Assembly (NCBI RefSeq): GCF_025947365.1
Contig: NZ_CP110012.1
Span: 3,968,001 to 4,032,000 of the forward strand
DNA: 64,000 bases
DNA from: Flavobacterium sp. N502540
GTDB lineage: Bacteria; Bacteroidota; Bacteroidia; Flavobacteriales; Flavobacteriaceae
Direction of reading: 5' to 3'
The translations under genes were made by a program, and so were the position numbers. Each line of letters starts with the position of its first letter. The stretch's first letter is position 1. Positions 34,567 through 43,045 of this stretch are shown here, one piece after another. The notes beneath the pieces were generated by a model that was given only the letters and a program-made list of their open reading frames with translations, was not told the origin of the DNA and did not search any database.

Positions 34567-35667
34567 TTAACTTTTAAACGTGATCGTAAATTTTGCCCCT
34601 TTGTTAGGGTTACTTTCCACGTCAATATGACCGCCAAGATTCGTTACATGATTATAAACCAGATAGAGTCCGATTCCGTTACTGTCTTTATTTGTGTTAA
34701 ATGTCTGATGTAATCCAAAAATTTTGTCTTTTACTTTTTCCATATCAAAACCAATTCCATTATCCGAAATAATCAACTGTGTGGTTCCGTTAATATTAAG
34801 GGAATTAAAACTGATAAATGGCAAAAAACCCGGTTTTGAGTACTTAATCGAATTGGTAATCAGATTCAGGAATATACTCTTTAAGGAGGTTTTGTTGAAA
34901 AGAATTGTCTTTGCCTCCGAAAAATCAATTGAAATTTTGACTTTCGAATTGTGGAGTAAGGAATTAATAGAGTCTAAAACTTCTTTCAATACAACTTCAA
35001 AATGCAGGACTTCCAACTGATCGTCTTCTTCATTTTTTTTATCCAGAAGTGCCACATGATCAATTAATGTTTTCTTTAAACTTTGTGTAGAAGTTTCAAT
35101 AATGGAGATTAATTCGAGCGTTTCGGGATCTGTAATAGAAGATTTGTCAAGGAGATCAAAAACGGCCAGTATGTTGTTTACAGGCGATCTTAAATCGTGA
35201 GCCGTAGTATAAGTAAGCTGTCTGAGTTCTTTGTTGAGTTTGGTAAGTTCTGCCAAATGAAGATTTCTTTCCTGTTCCAGCTCTTTTCTGAAAGTGATGT
35301 TTTTGGCAACGGCATAAACCAGTCTGTCTTTGGCAACCGGAAAAGAACTCCATAAAAGCCAAACGATAGCACCACTTTTGGTCACATATCGATTTTCAAA
35401 ATTATACAAACCAATATCCTGAGTAAGTTCTTTACGGGCATTTGTAGTAGTCAGTTTATCGGCTTCAAGAATAAAATCGTTTATGGGTCTTGAGAGTATT
35501 TCTTCTTCAGTATAACCCAGTAATTTAGTCATGGCCGGGTTTATTCTTTTAAAATAGCCGTCAAAACTGGCAATACACAATACATCGGGTGAAGAGTCAA
35601 AAAAATCTTCAAACTGCGAGAAAAAATGCAGATTATTTTGGGAATATTTAGGTGCTCTATCGATCAT
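34567..35667 (-). CDS. PAS domain-containing sensor histidine kinase
   Basis: This 366-residue soluble kinase has an N-terminal PAS domain (about 15-130; FDSSPDVLCIASFDGYFKRI, then LLGYTEEEIL). The HisKA-like H-box TTAHDLRSPVNNI (about 155-167) follows, then a HATPase domain with N-box LNLITNSIKYSKPG, G1 ISDNGIGFDMEKV and G2 NGIGLYLVYNHV. There is no membrane helix, so it senses a cytosolic signal. No response regulator gene is adjacent, so it is an orphan kinase. Confidence 0.92.
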   Translation of the reverse strand: MIDRAPKYSQNNLHFFSQFEDFFDSSPDVLCIASFDGYFKRINPAMTKLLGYTEEEILSRPINDFILEADKLTTTNARKELTQDIGLYNFENRYVTKSGAIVWLLWSSFPVAKDRLVYAVAKNITFRKELEQERNLHLAELTKLNKELRQLTYTTAHDLRSPVNNILAVFDLLDKSSITDPETLELISIIETSTQSLKKTLIDHVALLDKKNEEDDQLEVLHFEVVLKEVLDSINSLLHNSKVKISIDFSEAKTILFNKTSLKSIFLNLITNSIKYSKPGFLPFISFNSLNINGTTQLIISDNGIGFDMEKVKDKIFGLHQTFNTNKDSNGIGLYLVYNHVTNLGGHIDVESNPNKGAKFTITFKS

Positions 35668-35864
35668 AGTTTAAACCTAACTTAAAATTTACTCTGCTAA
35701 AATAGTATTAAAATTTTATATTTATGTTTTGATTTTAACTATTTTGTTGAATATTCGTTTAAAAACATTTTAATACGTTGAAGAGTTATCATGGGGGTAA
35801 AAATGTAAGTTTTTAGAAACGAAGTTTTTTTGTTTTATTCGTCGATACTGACAAAAAAAGGCTT

Positions 35865-36548
35865 TTAATAGGTGTCAATAACCGTTTTTAGGAGATCAGA
35901 ATCAGCCAAATCAACAGGAGCGACCACTTTTTCGTCGAGCGGAATGTTATTTCCGTATCTTTCCTTGATTATTTTTTGTACCCTTTGATCAGTTAAATTA
36001 AAATCCTTCAACTGTTTTAGTTTCGACAATTCGATGTTTGCGGCATTTTTGTAAATTTTCCAGATCAGTTCAGAGCAATAAATTCTGGTATCGCTCCATT
36101 CAAAATATGCGTCATATTCTCTTCCGTCAAATTGCTGACTGTACGCTTTCATTTTTTGTAGTACTACAGGAGTTAAAACTTTATCTGAGTTTTTTAATCG
36201 TTTCACAAGATATTTGGCCTCTTTCCCGTGCTGAATCCATTCGTTAAAAGGAGTAAGTTTTACAGGCTGAACCGCTTCAAAAACAAACCACTTTCCGTTG
36301 ATATCGTAAATGATACCACAATGAGAAAATTTAGAGTTTGTGGCAATTCGTACGGCTTCACATTGCGGAGATTGAGAGGTTTGAAAAATAAGATCTCCAT
36401 CCTGAATTTTAGTTTGTAAAGTGTTTTTCTCCTTGATTTTGGTATCGGAAAACGGATTGTTGGGAAAAACTTTCAGGGCAACAAACAAAGCGCAGCCAAA
36501 ACTGAGTAAAAAGGTAATAACCGGAAAGAGATATTTTGATTTTTTCAT
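35865..36548 (-). CDS. YiiX/YebB-like NlpC/P60-type cysteine hydrolase
   Basis: This 227-residue protein has an N-terminal membrane or signal segment (residues 5-24). It is a permuted papain-like (PF05708-type) fold: QDGDLIFQTSQSPQCEAVRI, the KFSHCGIIY histidine motif (about 80-88) and the YCSELIWKIY catalytic cysteine (about 157-166). Family members are thought to act on peptidoglycan or lipid-linked amides in the periplasm; the substrate is unknown. It stands alone, followed upstream by a 7-base tandem array. Confidence 0.85.
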   Translation of the reverse strand: MKKSKYLFPVITFLLSFGCALFVALKVFPNNPFSDTKIKEKNTLQTKIQDGDLIFQTSQSPQCEAVRIATNSKFSHCGIIYDINGKWFVFEAVQPVKLTPFNEWIQHGKEAKYLVKRLKNSDKVLTPVVLQKMKAYSQQFDGREYDAYFEWSDTRIYCSELIWKIYKNAANIELSKLKQLKDFNLTDQRVQKIIKERYGNNIPLDEKVVAPVDLADSDLLKTVIDTY

Positions 36549-36550
36549 TT

Positions 36551-36640
36551 TGTAAAGGTGAAATGTGAGATGTAAAATGTGAAACTTGAAACCTGAAACC
36601 TAAAACTTGAAACTTGAAACTTGAAACCTGAAACCAATAC
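36551..36640. repeat. Imperfect 7-base tandem array
   Basis: About a dozen units with a period of seven run from GTGAAAT-like to TTGAAAC/CTGAAAC-like. The same kind of array, with the GTGAAAT/GTAAAAT units, lies at 58513-58560. Confidence 0.85.
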
Positions 36641-36736
36641 CTTAAACCCTCATCTACAAATTAGCGAGACAAATAAAGGTCAAAAAAAAATAGTTACCAA
36701 AATGATAACTATTTTTAAGTATAATTTTAAGAAATA

Positions 36737-37642
36737 TTAGATTCTGAAAATTCCTCCAACAGCAATAATTCGCTGTAAAAAGAAAAAGTCCTGTGACGCC
36801 CTGTCTTCATTACTTTGACTAGTTCTAATATCCTGCATGTTGATGTAACCACCTTTTAACTCACCCTGTATGTAAAAATACTTGAAGAATGTCAAGTTGA
36901 TTCCCGCTTTTGCTGAAAGGCCATAACCAGAAATATGAAAATCATCGTGACGTTCTTTTCCCAAAAGAGTTGTATTGGTTTTAGGATATAAAAGTCCAGC
37001 ACCTAAACCCTCAGTCAGGTTAATCTGAATCTTATCCGTATTTGTTATACCAAACAATTTAGAAATATCATCATGTCTGGAAACCTCAGTATTAATATAG
37101 TTCAAACCGTCTGTATGTTCGTACATTAAAAATGCAGGGCCATTTTGCTGGGCCTCACCTTTTCCGAAACCACCTTCCTGAGCACCGCCCTGAGACATGT
37201 CTACAGGTCTATTGTTGTAAACACCATTGTAGATAGATCCGGCCTGATCAGCAGGTAAATTAATATAACCATTTACATTTGCTACCTGATTTTGAGCCAT
37301 CACATATTTCATATGATCCCACCCAACAGAAACACTGTAATGATCGCTAAAGAAGTACCCCATTCTAAAGTTAGTTTGCGGAATCGTCATGTTCACCGGG
37401 TTCACATAATCAATATGCCACCCTTTTGGTTTATCATGAGCTTTCATATTATCAACTGTAAAGTTGTAGTCTTTTCCTCTGAAATTTACATCAGATTTAG
37501 TGTAACTTTCTCTGTTTCCTCCCCAGGAAACAAAAAACTTTCCTTTATTATGGGCAGTATATCTTTGTACTGTGATTTCTTCCTGTGCAAAAGTGTTTAC
37601 TGAAAAACACAACAAAAAGAAAACGAAAATATTTGTTTTCAA
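36737..37642 (-). CDS. Outer-membrane beta-barrel-like protein, function unknown
   Basis: This 301-residue secreted protein has a clean signal peptide (MKTNIFVFFLLCFSVNTFAQ). The mature part alternates short hydrophobic strands, such as FRMGYFFSDHYSVSVGWDHM and YFYIQGELKGGYINM, and ends RIIAVGGIFRI, as outer membrane barrels do. No enzyme motif is seen. It is 54 bases downstream of kdsA on the same strand, so it could be co-transcribed with it. Confidence 0.75.
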   Translation of the reverse strand: MKTNIFVFFLLCFSVNTFAQEEITVQRYTAHNKGKFFVSWGGNRESYTKSDVNFRGKDYNFTVDNMKAHDKPKGWHIDYVNPVNMTIPQTNFRMGYFFSDHYSVSVGWDHMKYVMAQNQVANVNGYINLPADQAGSIYNGVYNNRPVDMSQGGAQEGGFGKGEAQQNGPAFLMYEHTDGLNYINTEVSRHDDISKLFGITNTDKIQINLTEGLGAGLLYPKTNTTLLGKERHDDFHISGYGLSAKAGINLTFFKYFYIQGELKGGYINMQDIRTSQSNEDRASQDFFFLQRIIAVGGIFRI

Positions 37643-37695
37643 TGAAGTTTGTGGTATTATAAGTTTGTGGTATTATGAGTTTGTGTTATTCTAAA

Positions 37696-38514
37696 TTAGA
37701 ATGAGTTAACCGTTTTTCTGATCGCTACTAATTTGGTCATTAAACCTTCGAAATAGTCTAAATGAAGCATATTAGCACCATCACTTTTTGCATTAGCAGG
37801 GTCGAAATGAGTTTCGATGAAGATACCGTCAACACCAACAGCAATACCTGCTTTGGCAACAGTTTCGATCATGTCCGGTCTTCCGCCCGTAACACCGGCA
37901 GTCTGGTTAGGCTGTTGTAACGAGTGTGTTACATCCAGAACTGTAGTAGCGTATTGCTGCATAGTAGGGATTCCTCTATAATCAACAATCATATCCTGGT
38001 AACCAAACATAGTACCGCGATCTGTAACCATAACATTTTCGTTGTTACAGTCCAGTACTTTTTGCACAGCATGTTTCATACTTTCCGGACTCATGAATTG
38101 TCCTTTTTTCAGATTAACAGTCTTTCCTGTGTTTGCTGCAGCAACAACAAGGTCAGTTTGACGAACCAGAAAGGCTGGAATTTGCAAAACATCAACGTAT
38201 TGTGCGGCCATATCAGCATCCTCATTGGTATGAATATCGGTTACGGTTGGAACGTTAAAAGTCTCTGAAACTTTTCGTAATATTTTTAATGCTTTTTCGT
38301 CACCAATTCCTGAGAAACTATCGATTCTTGAACGGTTGGCTTTTTTGAAAGACCCTTTAAATACAAAAGGAATCTGAAGATTGTCGGTAATACCAACTAA
38401 TTTTTCTGCAATTCTAAGAGCCATTTCTTCTCCTTCAATAGCGCAAGGTCCTGCTAATAAAAAGAAGTTGCCGCTTTCAGTATGCTTAATTTGTGGAATA
38501 TGTTGTATGTTCAT
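37696..38514 (-). CDS. kdsA: 3-deoxy-8-phosphooctulonate synthase
   Basis: This 272-residue enzyme condenses phosphoenolpyruvate with arabinose 5-phosphate to make KDO-8-phosphate for lipopolysaccharide core. Class I DAHP-synthetase-type features include LLAGPCAIEGEEMALRIAE (about 20-38), FKGSFKKANRSRIDSFSG, VTDRGTMFGYQDMIVD and the FIETHFDPANAKSDG end. Length fits. It has a near-perfect flavobacterial promoter box at 38534-38542. Confidence 0.96.
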   Translation of the reverse strand: MNIQHIPQIKHTESGNFFLLAGPCAIEGEEMALRIAEKLVGITDNLQIPFVFKGSFKKANRSRIDSFSGIGDEKALKILRKVSETFNVPTVTDIHTNEDADMAAQYVDVLQIPAFLVRQTDLVVAAANTGKTVNLKKGQFMSPESMKHAVQKVLDCNNENVMVTDRGTMFGYQDMIVDYRGIPTMQQYATTVLDVTHSLQQPNQTAGVTGGRPDMIETVAKAGIAVGVDGIFIETHFDPANAKSDGANMLHLDYFEGLMTKLVAIRKTVNSF

Positions 38515-38533
38515 AGTATGTTTTTTTGACAGT

Positions 38534-38542
38534 GCAAAGGTA
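38534..38542 (-). promoter_or_regulatory. kdsA promoter -7 box
   Basis: The minus strand reads TACCTTTGC, an exact TAnnTTTG(C) match, 20 bases before the kdsA ATG. No convincing -33 TTG was found. Confidence 0.55.
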
Positions 38543-38767
38543 GTTATGATTTATGAATAGCAGATGAAGATTTATGTTTTTTTTAAGAAGCTAATCTGGT
38601 TATCCGCTGTCTAATTTTGTTGAAATCAGGATTATTTCCTCACGACTATAACAAGACTTCGTTCAAAATCTTAAAAGTTTAAGGTGAAAGGCAATATTAA
38701 TGCATTATAAAAAGATAATAAATGACATTTATCATGTTGTTTGCCAATTAGCAGCATCATGAAAAAA

Positions 38768-39088
38768 TTACTTTTCGTAAGATCGTTTGATGAAGTACTG
38801 AATGATGATAACCACTATCAGGCTAAACGTAAAAATAAGCGTGAACATAAAAAGTCCGATAAACTCCATTCCGCATCTAAGTGAATTTGGATTTTGCTCG
38901 ATGTATTTATTAGCATTATAGGTGGCAATGTAAAAGGAAATAACAGGTACTATTATTTGTGCGAAGAGACTAATTATACAAACAGTTCCGAATTTTAAAG
39001 ATATAGTTTCACCAATTGCTTTTCTTCCGGCTATAATCTGAAATAGTAATGGAAGAATAAGTAAAATTAGAGGTATGCTTTCTAACAT
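38768..39088 (-). CDS. Small membrane protein, function unknown
   Basis: This 106-residue protein has three hydrophobic helices (about 4-20, 33-55 and 75-100) and a basic C-terminus (IKRSYEK). No motif is recognised. It starts 28 bases after the stop of the lipoprotein gene at 39117, so the two are likely one operon. Confidence 0.65.
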   Translation of the reverse strand: MLESIPLILLILPLLFQIIAGRKAIGETISLKFGTVCIISLFAQIIVPVISFYIATYNANKYIEQNPNSLRCGMEFIGLFMFTLIFTFSLIVVIIIQYFIKRSYEK

Positions 39089-39116
39089 ATTATAATTCTG
39101 AGTGTAATTTTATTCC

Positions 39117-39569
39117 TTAGTTACTCTTCAAACGCAACCCCATTGGAACCATTAAAATCCCTTTTTCATAAATGTTCAGGTAGAGTTTTACCGGCTTTTT
39201 TTGCCCGTCCCATTTCAATTCATATACATTCAGGAATCCTGCACCCATGTCGCTTCTTTTGGTTGGAAAAGGACAGCAGGTTTCCAGGCGGGTATAGGTT
39301 ATTTTTTCACCATTTGGACCTGCTAAAGCGTTTAAGAAACGAGTTTCGTTCAGCGCTTCATTTCGGGTATTCTGAAAAAACAGGTTTACAGGATAATCAG
39401 GGTCGTAACCGTATTTTTTATCGTTGCTGAAAAGCGTAATCGAAAATGTATTGTCTTTCTTTAAAACAAGATCAGGAGCGTTGTCATCTACATTTTTTAA
39501 AGTCGATTTTGTGCTTATACAAGAAGTTATGCTGATAATGAGAACAATAAAAAGGGCTATTTTTTTCAT
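39117..39569 (-). CDS. Small lipoprotein, function unknown
   Basis: This 150-residue lipoprotein has signal and lipobox SITSC at about residues 13-17. The rest is beta-rich, with a CCPFP pair of cysteines near residue 98. Proteins of this kind near kdsA are sometimes labelled 2-dehydro-3-deoxyphosphooctonate aldolase in databases, but nothing in the sequence supports an aldolase: there is no TIM barrel and the chain is too short. It has an exact promoter box at 39591-39598. Confidence 0.65.
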   Translation of the reverse strand: MKKIALFIVLIISITSCISTKSTLKNVDDNAPDLVLKKDNTFSITLFSNDKKYGYDPDYPVNLFFQNTRNEALNETRFLNALAGPNGEKITYTRLETCCPFPTKRSDMGAGFLNVYELKWDGQKKPVKLYLNIYEKGILMVPMGLRLKSN

Positions 39570-39590
39570 GATTTATTAATGTTGGTCCTA

Positions 39591-39598
39591 CAAATGTA
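39591..39598 (-). promoter_or_regulatory. Promoter -7 box of the lipoprotein/membrane protein operon
   Basis: The minus strand reads TACATTTG, an exact TAnnTTTG match, 22 bases upstream of the lipoprotein ATG. Confidence 0.5.
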
Positions 39599-39681
39599 AA
39601 GTGTTTTTACTACAGATGATAAGGATTTGAAGATTTACGGGAAAAACGATTGTAAACCTGCTGCATCACTATACTCTGCGG

Positions 39682-40359
39682 TTAATCTGCTTTTTTAGTA
39701 TTTAGTTTTAAAATACCAATTACAATCAGATATTGTGCCACAAGATAGGTAAGCATTATAAAAAAAGAACTTTTTTCGATGGGAGCATTAAATTTATTGA
39801 AAGCCAGAATACTATCAGAAATAACAAATGAAACTGCACCTGCTAAAACGTAAAGACTGCCTGTTTTTTTCCAAGTCAGACTACCATTAAAAGCAAACAG
39901 CAGCATTGTCGAAATTACGGCTGCATAAATGATTACTGGGATTTTTAATTCACCCAGATTTGGCATTAAAAATAAGACCATTCCGACCAGATAAAAAGCT
40001 ATAAGCAAGCTGCCAATTGCGAAAAGAACTTTATTGATAGTAGTATTTCTTTTTGTTTGTTTGTTGAACAGAACACAATACATTAGGTGAGCAATTAAGA
40101 AAAAAAGAAGTCCTAAAATAAAATAGATCTCACCAATATCAGCAAAAAGTAGAATTACATCCCCCAGCCAGGAAAACAATAATGCTCCCAAAAGGATTTT
40201 TTTTGAAGGAAACTTTCCGTGAAAATAAACTCCGAATCCTAATAGCGGTACCAAAACAGGTTTTAGAAACAAGTCCAGATTTTGGTATTCTAAAAACAAA
40301 ATAATTAGATATAGAATGCTGACAGCGATAAAGGATTTAAAAAAAAAGTGATTTCTCAT
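39682..40359 (-). CDS. Lysoplasmalogenase (YhhN/TMEM86 family)
   Basis: This 225-residue polytopic membrane protein has about seven or eight hydrophobic helices and family motifs such as LLGALLFSWLGDVILL, FFLIAHLMYCVLF and LAGAVSFVISDSILA. Family members hydrolyse the vinyl-ether bond of lysoplasmalogens. The start at 40359 (MRNHFFFKSF) is chosen because the longer frame from 40407 overlaps the upstream gene by 41 bases, while 40359 leaves a 7-base gap. It forms an operon with the sterol-desaturase-family gene. Confidence 0.87.
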   Translation of the reverse strand: MRNHFFFKSFIAVSILYLIILFLEYQNLDLFLKPVLVPLLGFGVYFHGKFPSKKILLGALLFSWLGDVILLFADIGEIYFILGLLFFLIAHLMYCVLFNKQTKRNTTINKVLFAIGSLLIAFYLVGMVLFLMPNLGELKIPVIIYAAVISTMLLFAFNGSLTWKKTGSLYVLAGAVSFVISDSILAFNKFNAPIEKSSFFIMLTYLVAQYLIVIGILKLNTKKAD

Positions 40360-40366
40360 AATCGAT

Positions 40367-41638
40367 TTATGAATTAACAGGTTGGTTTCGGTAGTTTTTA
40401 AAATCAATATTTACAAAGTAAATTGTAATTAAAAAGGATAAGGTCAAATAGGTTAAAATAACAGGATTACTAAAGGAGATAACTTGATTTAAGCCAAACC
40501 AGTCTCCATAGTACATGATAATACCAATAGCGATACTAAAGCGTAAACCTTCCCAAAAAATGGCATATTTGCTTTTGTCCATCAATTCGCTGTAGCTGTA
40601 AATTGTTATCAAAATAAAAAATCCGTAGAGGAAGATATTGGGCAATCCGATTTTGGCAACATTATCAAATAAATAGGTCACAAACAATAGCGTGATTAGC
40701 ATTTGAGTTACGGACCAGTAAATTAACTTTTGTGAATTTTGAGTACCATATTTATTAAAGGCAAAAACATTTTCGATTTTGGTTACAGGATATTTTTCTT
40801 CAAAATTTTCAGGTCTCCAACCAGTGGGTTTAAACCAGATTGTAAGTTTGTCTTTCCAGTTTTCGGCACGCCAGGCGTCTTGAATCAGTAAAGTTAAATG
40901 CTGAAAATTAATTCGGATAGGATTCCAGGTTTGTGCTGGTCTTGTAATACCAAAAACAGGAGGAACATCATCTAATTCGGCCTGAAAAGTACCAAAAAGT
41001 TTGTCCCAGAAAATAAAAATCTGAGAATGGTTTTTATCTAAATATTCAGGGTTTATAGCATGATGTACGCGATGATGTGAGGGGGTAACCAGGATGTATT
41101 CCAGGAAACCCATTTTTTTGATGTGTTTCGTATGGTACCAAAACTGCAGAAACAAATGGAGAGGCAGGGTAATGGCTATTACAGAAGCCGGAACTCCTAA
41201 CAATGCGGCCGGAATTAATAAAAATGTAAACAAATTAACCAGACTCGCGATAGGCTGGCGTAATGCGCAGGCAAGGTTAAATTCTTCGCTGCTGTGGTGA
41301 ATGGCATGTTTGTTCCAGAAAAGATTAATCTGATGCGCCCATCGATGACTCCAATAACCATAAAAATCAATTACAAAAAAAGCAATACAATAAGAAATCA
41401 CGTTGGCTTCCAGATGATAAAGCGCAATTTTAGAAACCAGCCATTCATACGAAATGAAGGTCAGACTCAATCCCAGGACGTCTTTGACTGAATTGGTAAT
41501 TCCGGAGCTGATACTCGATACGCTGTCTATTAAAGGAGCGGTGTCGTTCTTCTTATAAATGCCGTATAATTTTTCGATTATAATTAATACTAAAAAAATC
41601 GGCGTTGCAATAATCAATATCTTTCCGTATTCTTCCAT
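40367..41638 (-). CDS. Sterol desaturase/fatty acid hydroxylase family protein, alkylglycerol-monooxygenase-like
   Basis: This 423-residue membrane di-iron oxygenase has an N-terminal TM (about 5-22), the histidine clusters HRWAHQINLFWNKHAIHHSS (about 98-117) and PSHHRVHHAINPEYLDKNHS (about 185-205), and four or so further C-terminal helices (about 310-415). Length and the extra C-terminal helices resemble alkylglycerol monooxygenase (TMEM195) rather than short sterol desaturases. It pairs with a lysoplasmalogenase gene, so ether-lipid turnover is a reasonable inference. Confidence 0.85.
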   Translation of the reverse strand: MEEYGKILIIATPIFLVLIIIEKLYGIYKKNDTAPLIDSVSSISSGITNSVKDVLGLSLTFISYEWLVSKIALYHLEANVISYCIAFFVIDFYGYWSHRWAHQINLFWNKHAIHHSSEEFNLACALRQPIASLVNLFTFLLIPAALLGVPASVIAITLPLHLFLQFWYHTKHIKKMGFLEYILVTPSHHRVHHAINPEYLDKNHSQIFIFWDKLFGTFQAELDDVPPVFGITRPAQTWNPIRINFQHLTLLIQDAWRAENWKDKLTIWFKPTGWRPENFEEKYPVTKIENVFAFNKYGTQNSQKLIYWSVTQMLITLLFVTYLFDNVAKIGLPNIFLYGFFILITIYSYSELMDKSKYAIFWEGLRFSIAIGIIMYYGDWFGLNQVISFSNPVILTYLTLSFLITIYFVNIDFKNYRNQPVNS

Positions 41639-41641
41639 AAA

Positions 41642-41690
41642 AAAAACGATTCTATTTTATTCAAATATAGAATAAAATAGAATCGTTTTT
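41642..41690 (-). terminator. Perfect 21-base-pair hairpin terminator of clpS
   Basis: The left arm (starting AAAAACGATTCTATTTTATT) and the right arm (ending AAAATAGAATCGTTTTT) are perfectly complementary over 21 bases around a 7-base loop. It sits 13 bases past the clpS stop and just upstream of the next gene's start on the same strand. Confidence 0.85.
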
Positions 41691-41703
41691 AAATTATTTG
41701 CAA

Positions 41704-41979
41704 TTAAACAATTTCGGCGCTTAATCCGGCTTCCAAAAGTTGGGTACATTGCGGTTTTAATTTTTCAATTGGCCCTGTTTTTACAGTGCATTTTCCGTTG
41801 TAATGTACAATTAGGGAACATTGTTCTGCTTGTTCTGGCGTATGACTGCAAACACGCATCAAAGTGTCAATTACGTGGTCAAAAGTGTTTACATCGTCGT
41901 TGTAAACAATGATTTCGTTATTGAAACCTGTCGCTTCCTTTTCGCGAACTCTTTCTCTTACTTTTTCTTTAGTACTCAT
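41704..41979 (-). CDS. clpS: ATP-dependent Clp protease adaptor ClpS
   Basis: This is a 91-residue adaptor that delivers N-degron substrates to ClpAP. The core includes IIVYNDDVNTFDHVIDTLMR (about 22-41), VCSHTPEQAEQCSLIVHYNG and a C-terminal region ending GLSAEIV. The start at 41979 (MSTKEKVRERVREKEATG) matches the usual length; an upstream Met at 42033 would add an unlikely 18-residue tail. The strand and order with prmA upstream are typical of flavobacteria. Confidence 0.93.
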   Translation of the reverse strand: MSTKEKVRERVREKEATGFNNEIIVYNDDVNTFDHVIDTLMRVCSHTPEQAEQCSLIVHYNGKCTVKTGPIEKLKPQCTQLLEAGLSAEIV

Positions 41980-42097
41980 TTTTTTAGGTTTTTGTACTGT
42001 TGTAATTACTAATTTTTTGGTCACAGCGTGCACAGATTGAATCGGAATTTAAAAGATCGATATCTGCGAACTATTTAATAAACAGATAATTAACTAT

Positions 42098-42931
42098 CTA
42101 ATTTACGTATTTTAATGAAACCCAGTTATTTCTTTGAAACTTTTTAACATATGTTAAACCTTTTTCGGTGCAGGAAGCATCGATAAAAGGAATGTCTTCT
42201 TCATAAAAACCGCTCAAAAGCAATATCCCTTTCGGATTTAAACAATCAACATAACTTTGCATATCGTTTAATAAGATATTTCGGTTGATGTTGGCAATGA
42301 TTAAATCGTATTTTTTTCCGGCTAGCAAGGCAGCATCGCCCTCATAAACGGAGATGTGCTGGCAATTATTGCGTTCGGCATTTTCGATTGAGTTCAGGTA
42401 GCACCAGTTGTCAATATCAATAGCATCGATTGGCTGAGCACCTTTCATTTCGGCTAAAATGGCTAAAATGGCTGTTCCGCAACCCATATCCAGTGTTTTC
42501 AAACCTTTAACATCGATCTCTAATAGATGCTGAATCATCATGTGCGTAGTTTCATGATGACCTGTTCCGAAACTCATTTTTGGTTCGATTACAATATCAA
42601 ATTCGGCGTTTGTTTTCTCATGAAAAGGAGCGCGAACATGGCATTTTCCGTCTACATCAATAGCCTCAAAATTCTTTTCCCATTCCTCATTCCAGTTTAC
42701 CTGATCGATTTCCTCGATGGTATATTCGATTTTGAATTCTTCGGATTGTAAAATATAAATGTCGTCCAGAATATTTTCGTCCCATAAATCTTTTTTCACA
42801 AAAGCCGAAATTCCGTTCTCCGTTTCTGTAAAAGTCTCAAACGCTTTTTCGCCTAGTTCAGCAATTAAAATTTCAGAACCCGGTTCTTTTGGTTCAATTG
42901 TAAAATGGTACCCTAAATATATATTCGACAT
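42098..42931 (-). CDS. prmA: Ribosomal protein L11 methyltransferase
   Basis: This 277-residue SAM-dependent methyltransferase trimethylates ribosomal protein L11. The SAM-binding motif is TLDMGCGTAILAILAEMKGA (about 147-166), followed by DAIDIDNW and the catalytic-region YDLIIANINRNILLND. The N-terminal substrate-recognition domain starts MSNIYLGYHFTIEP. The start at 42931 is preferred since the longer frame reads upstream through the promoter box at 42945-42953. Confidence 0.95.
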   Translation of the reverse strand: MSNIYLGYHFTIEPKEPGSEILIAELGEKAFETFTETENGISAFVKKDLWDENILDDIYILQSEEFKIEYTIEEIDQVNWNEEWEKNFEAIDVDGKCHVRAPFHEKTNAEFDIVIEPKMSFGTGHHETTHMMIQHLLEIDVKGLKTLDMGCGTAILAILAEMKGAQPIDAIDIDNWCYLNSIENAERNNCQHISVYEGDAALLAGKKYDLIIANINRNILLNDMQSYVDCLNPKGILLLSGFYEEDIPFIDASCTEKGLTYVKKFQRNNWVSLKYVN

Positions 42932-42944
42932 AAAAAAAATTTTT

Positions 42945-42953
42945 GCAAAGGTA
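42945..42953 (-). promoter_or_regulatory. prmA promoter -7 box
   Basis: The minus strand reads TACCTTTGC, an exact TAnnTTTG(C) match, 14 bases upstream of the chosen ATG. It fixes the start because a longer frame would begin before the transcript. Confidence 0.55.
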
Positions 42954-43045
42954 AGAATCCAAAGCAAAAGTTGTTCATAAATAATCAATATCCTTACCTT
43001 AATTAATGTTAATTTTGATTGGAATTTGTAAGGAATTTTAAAAGT

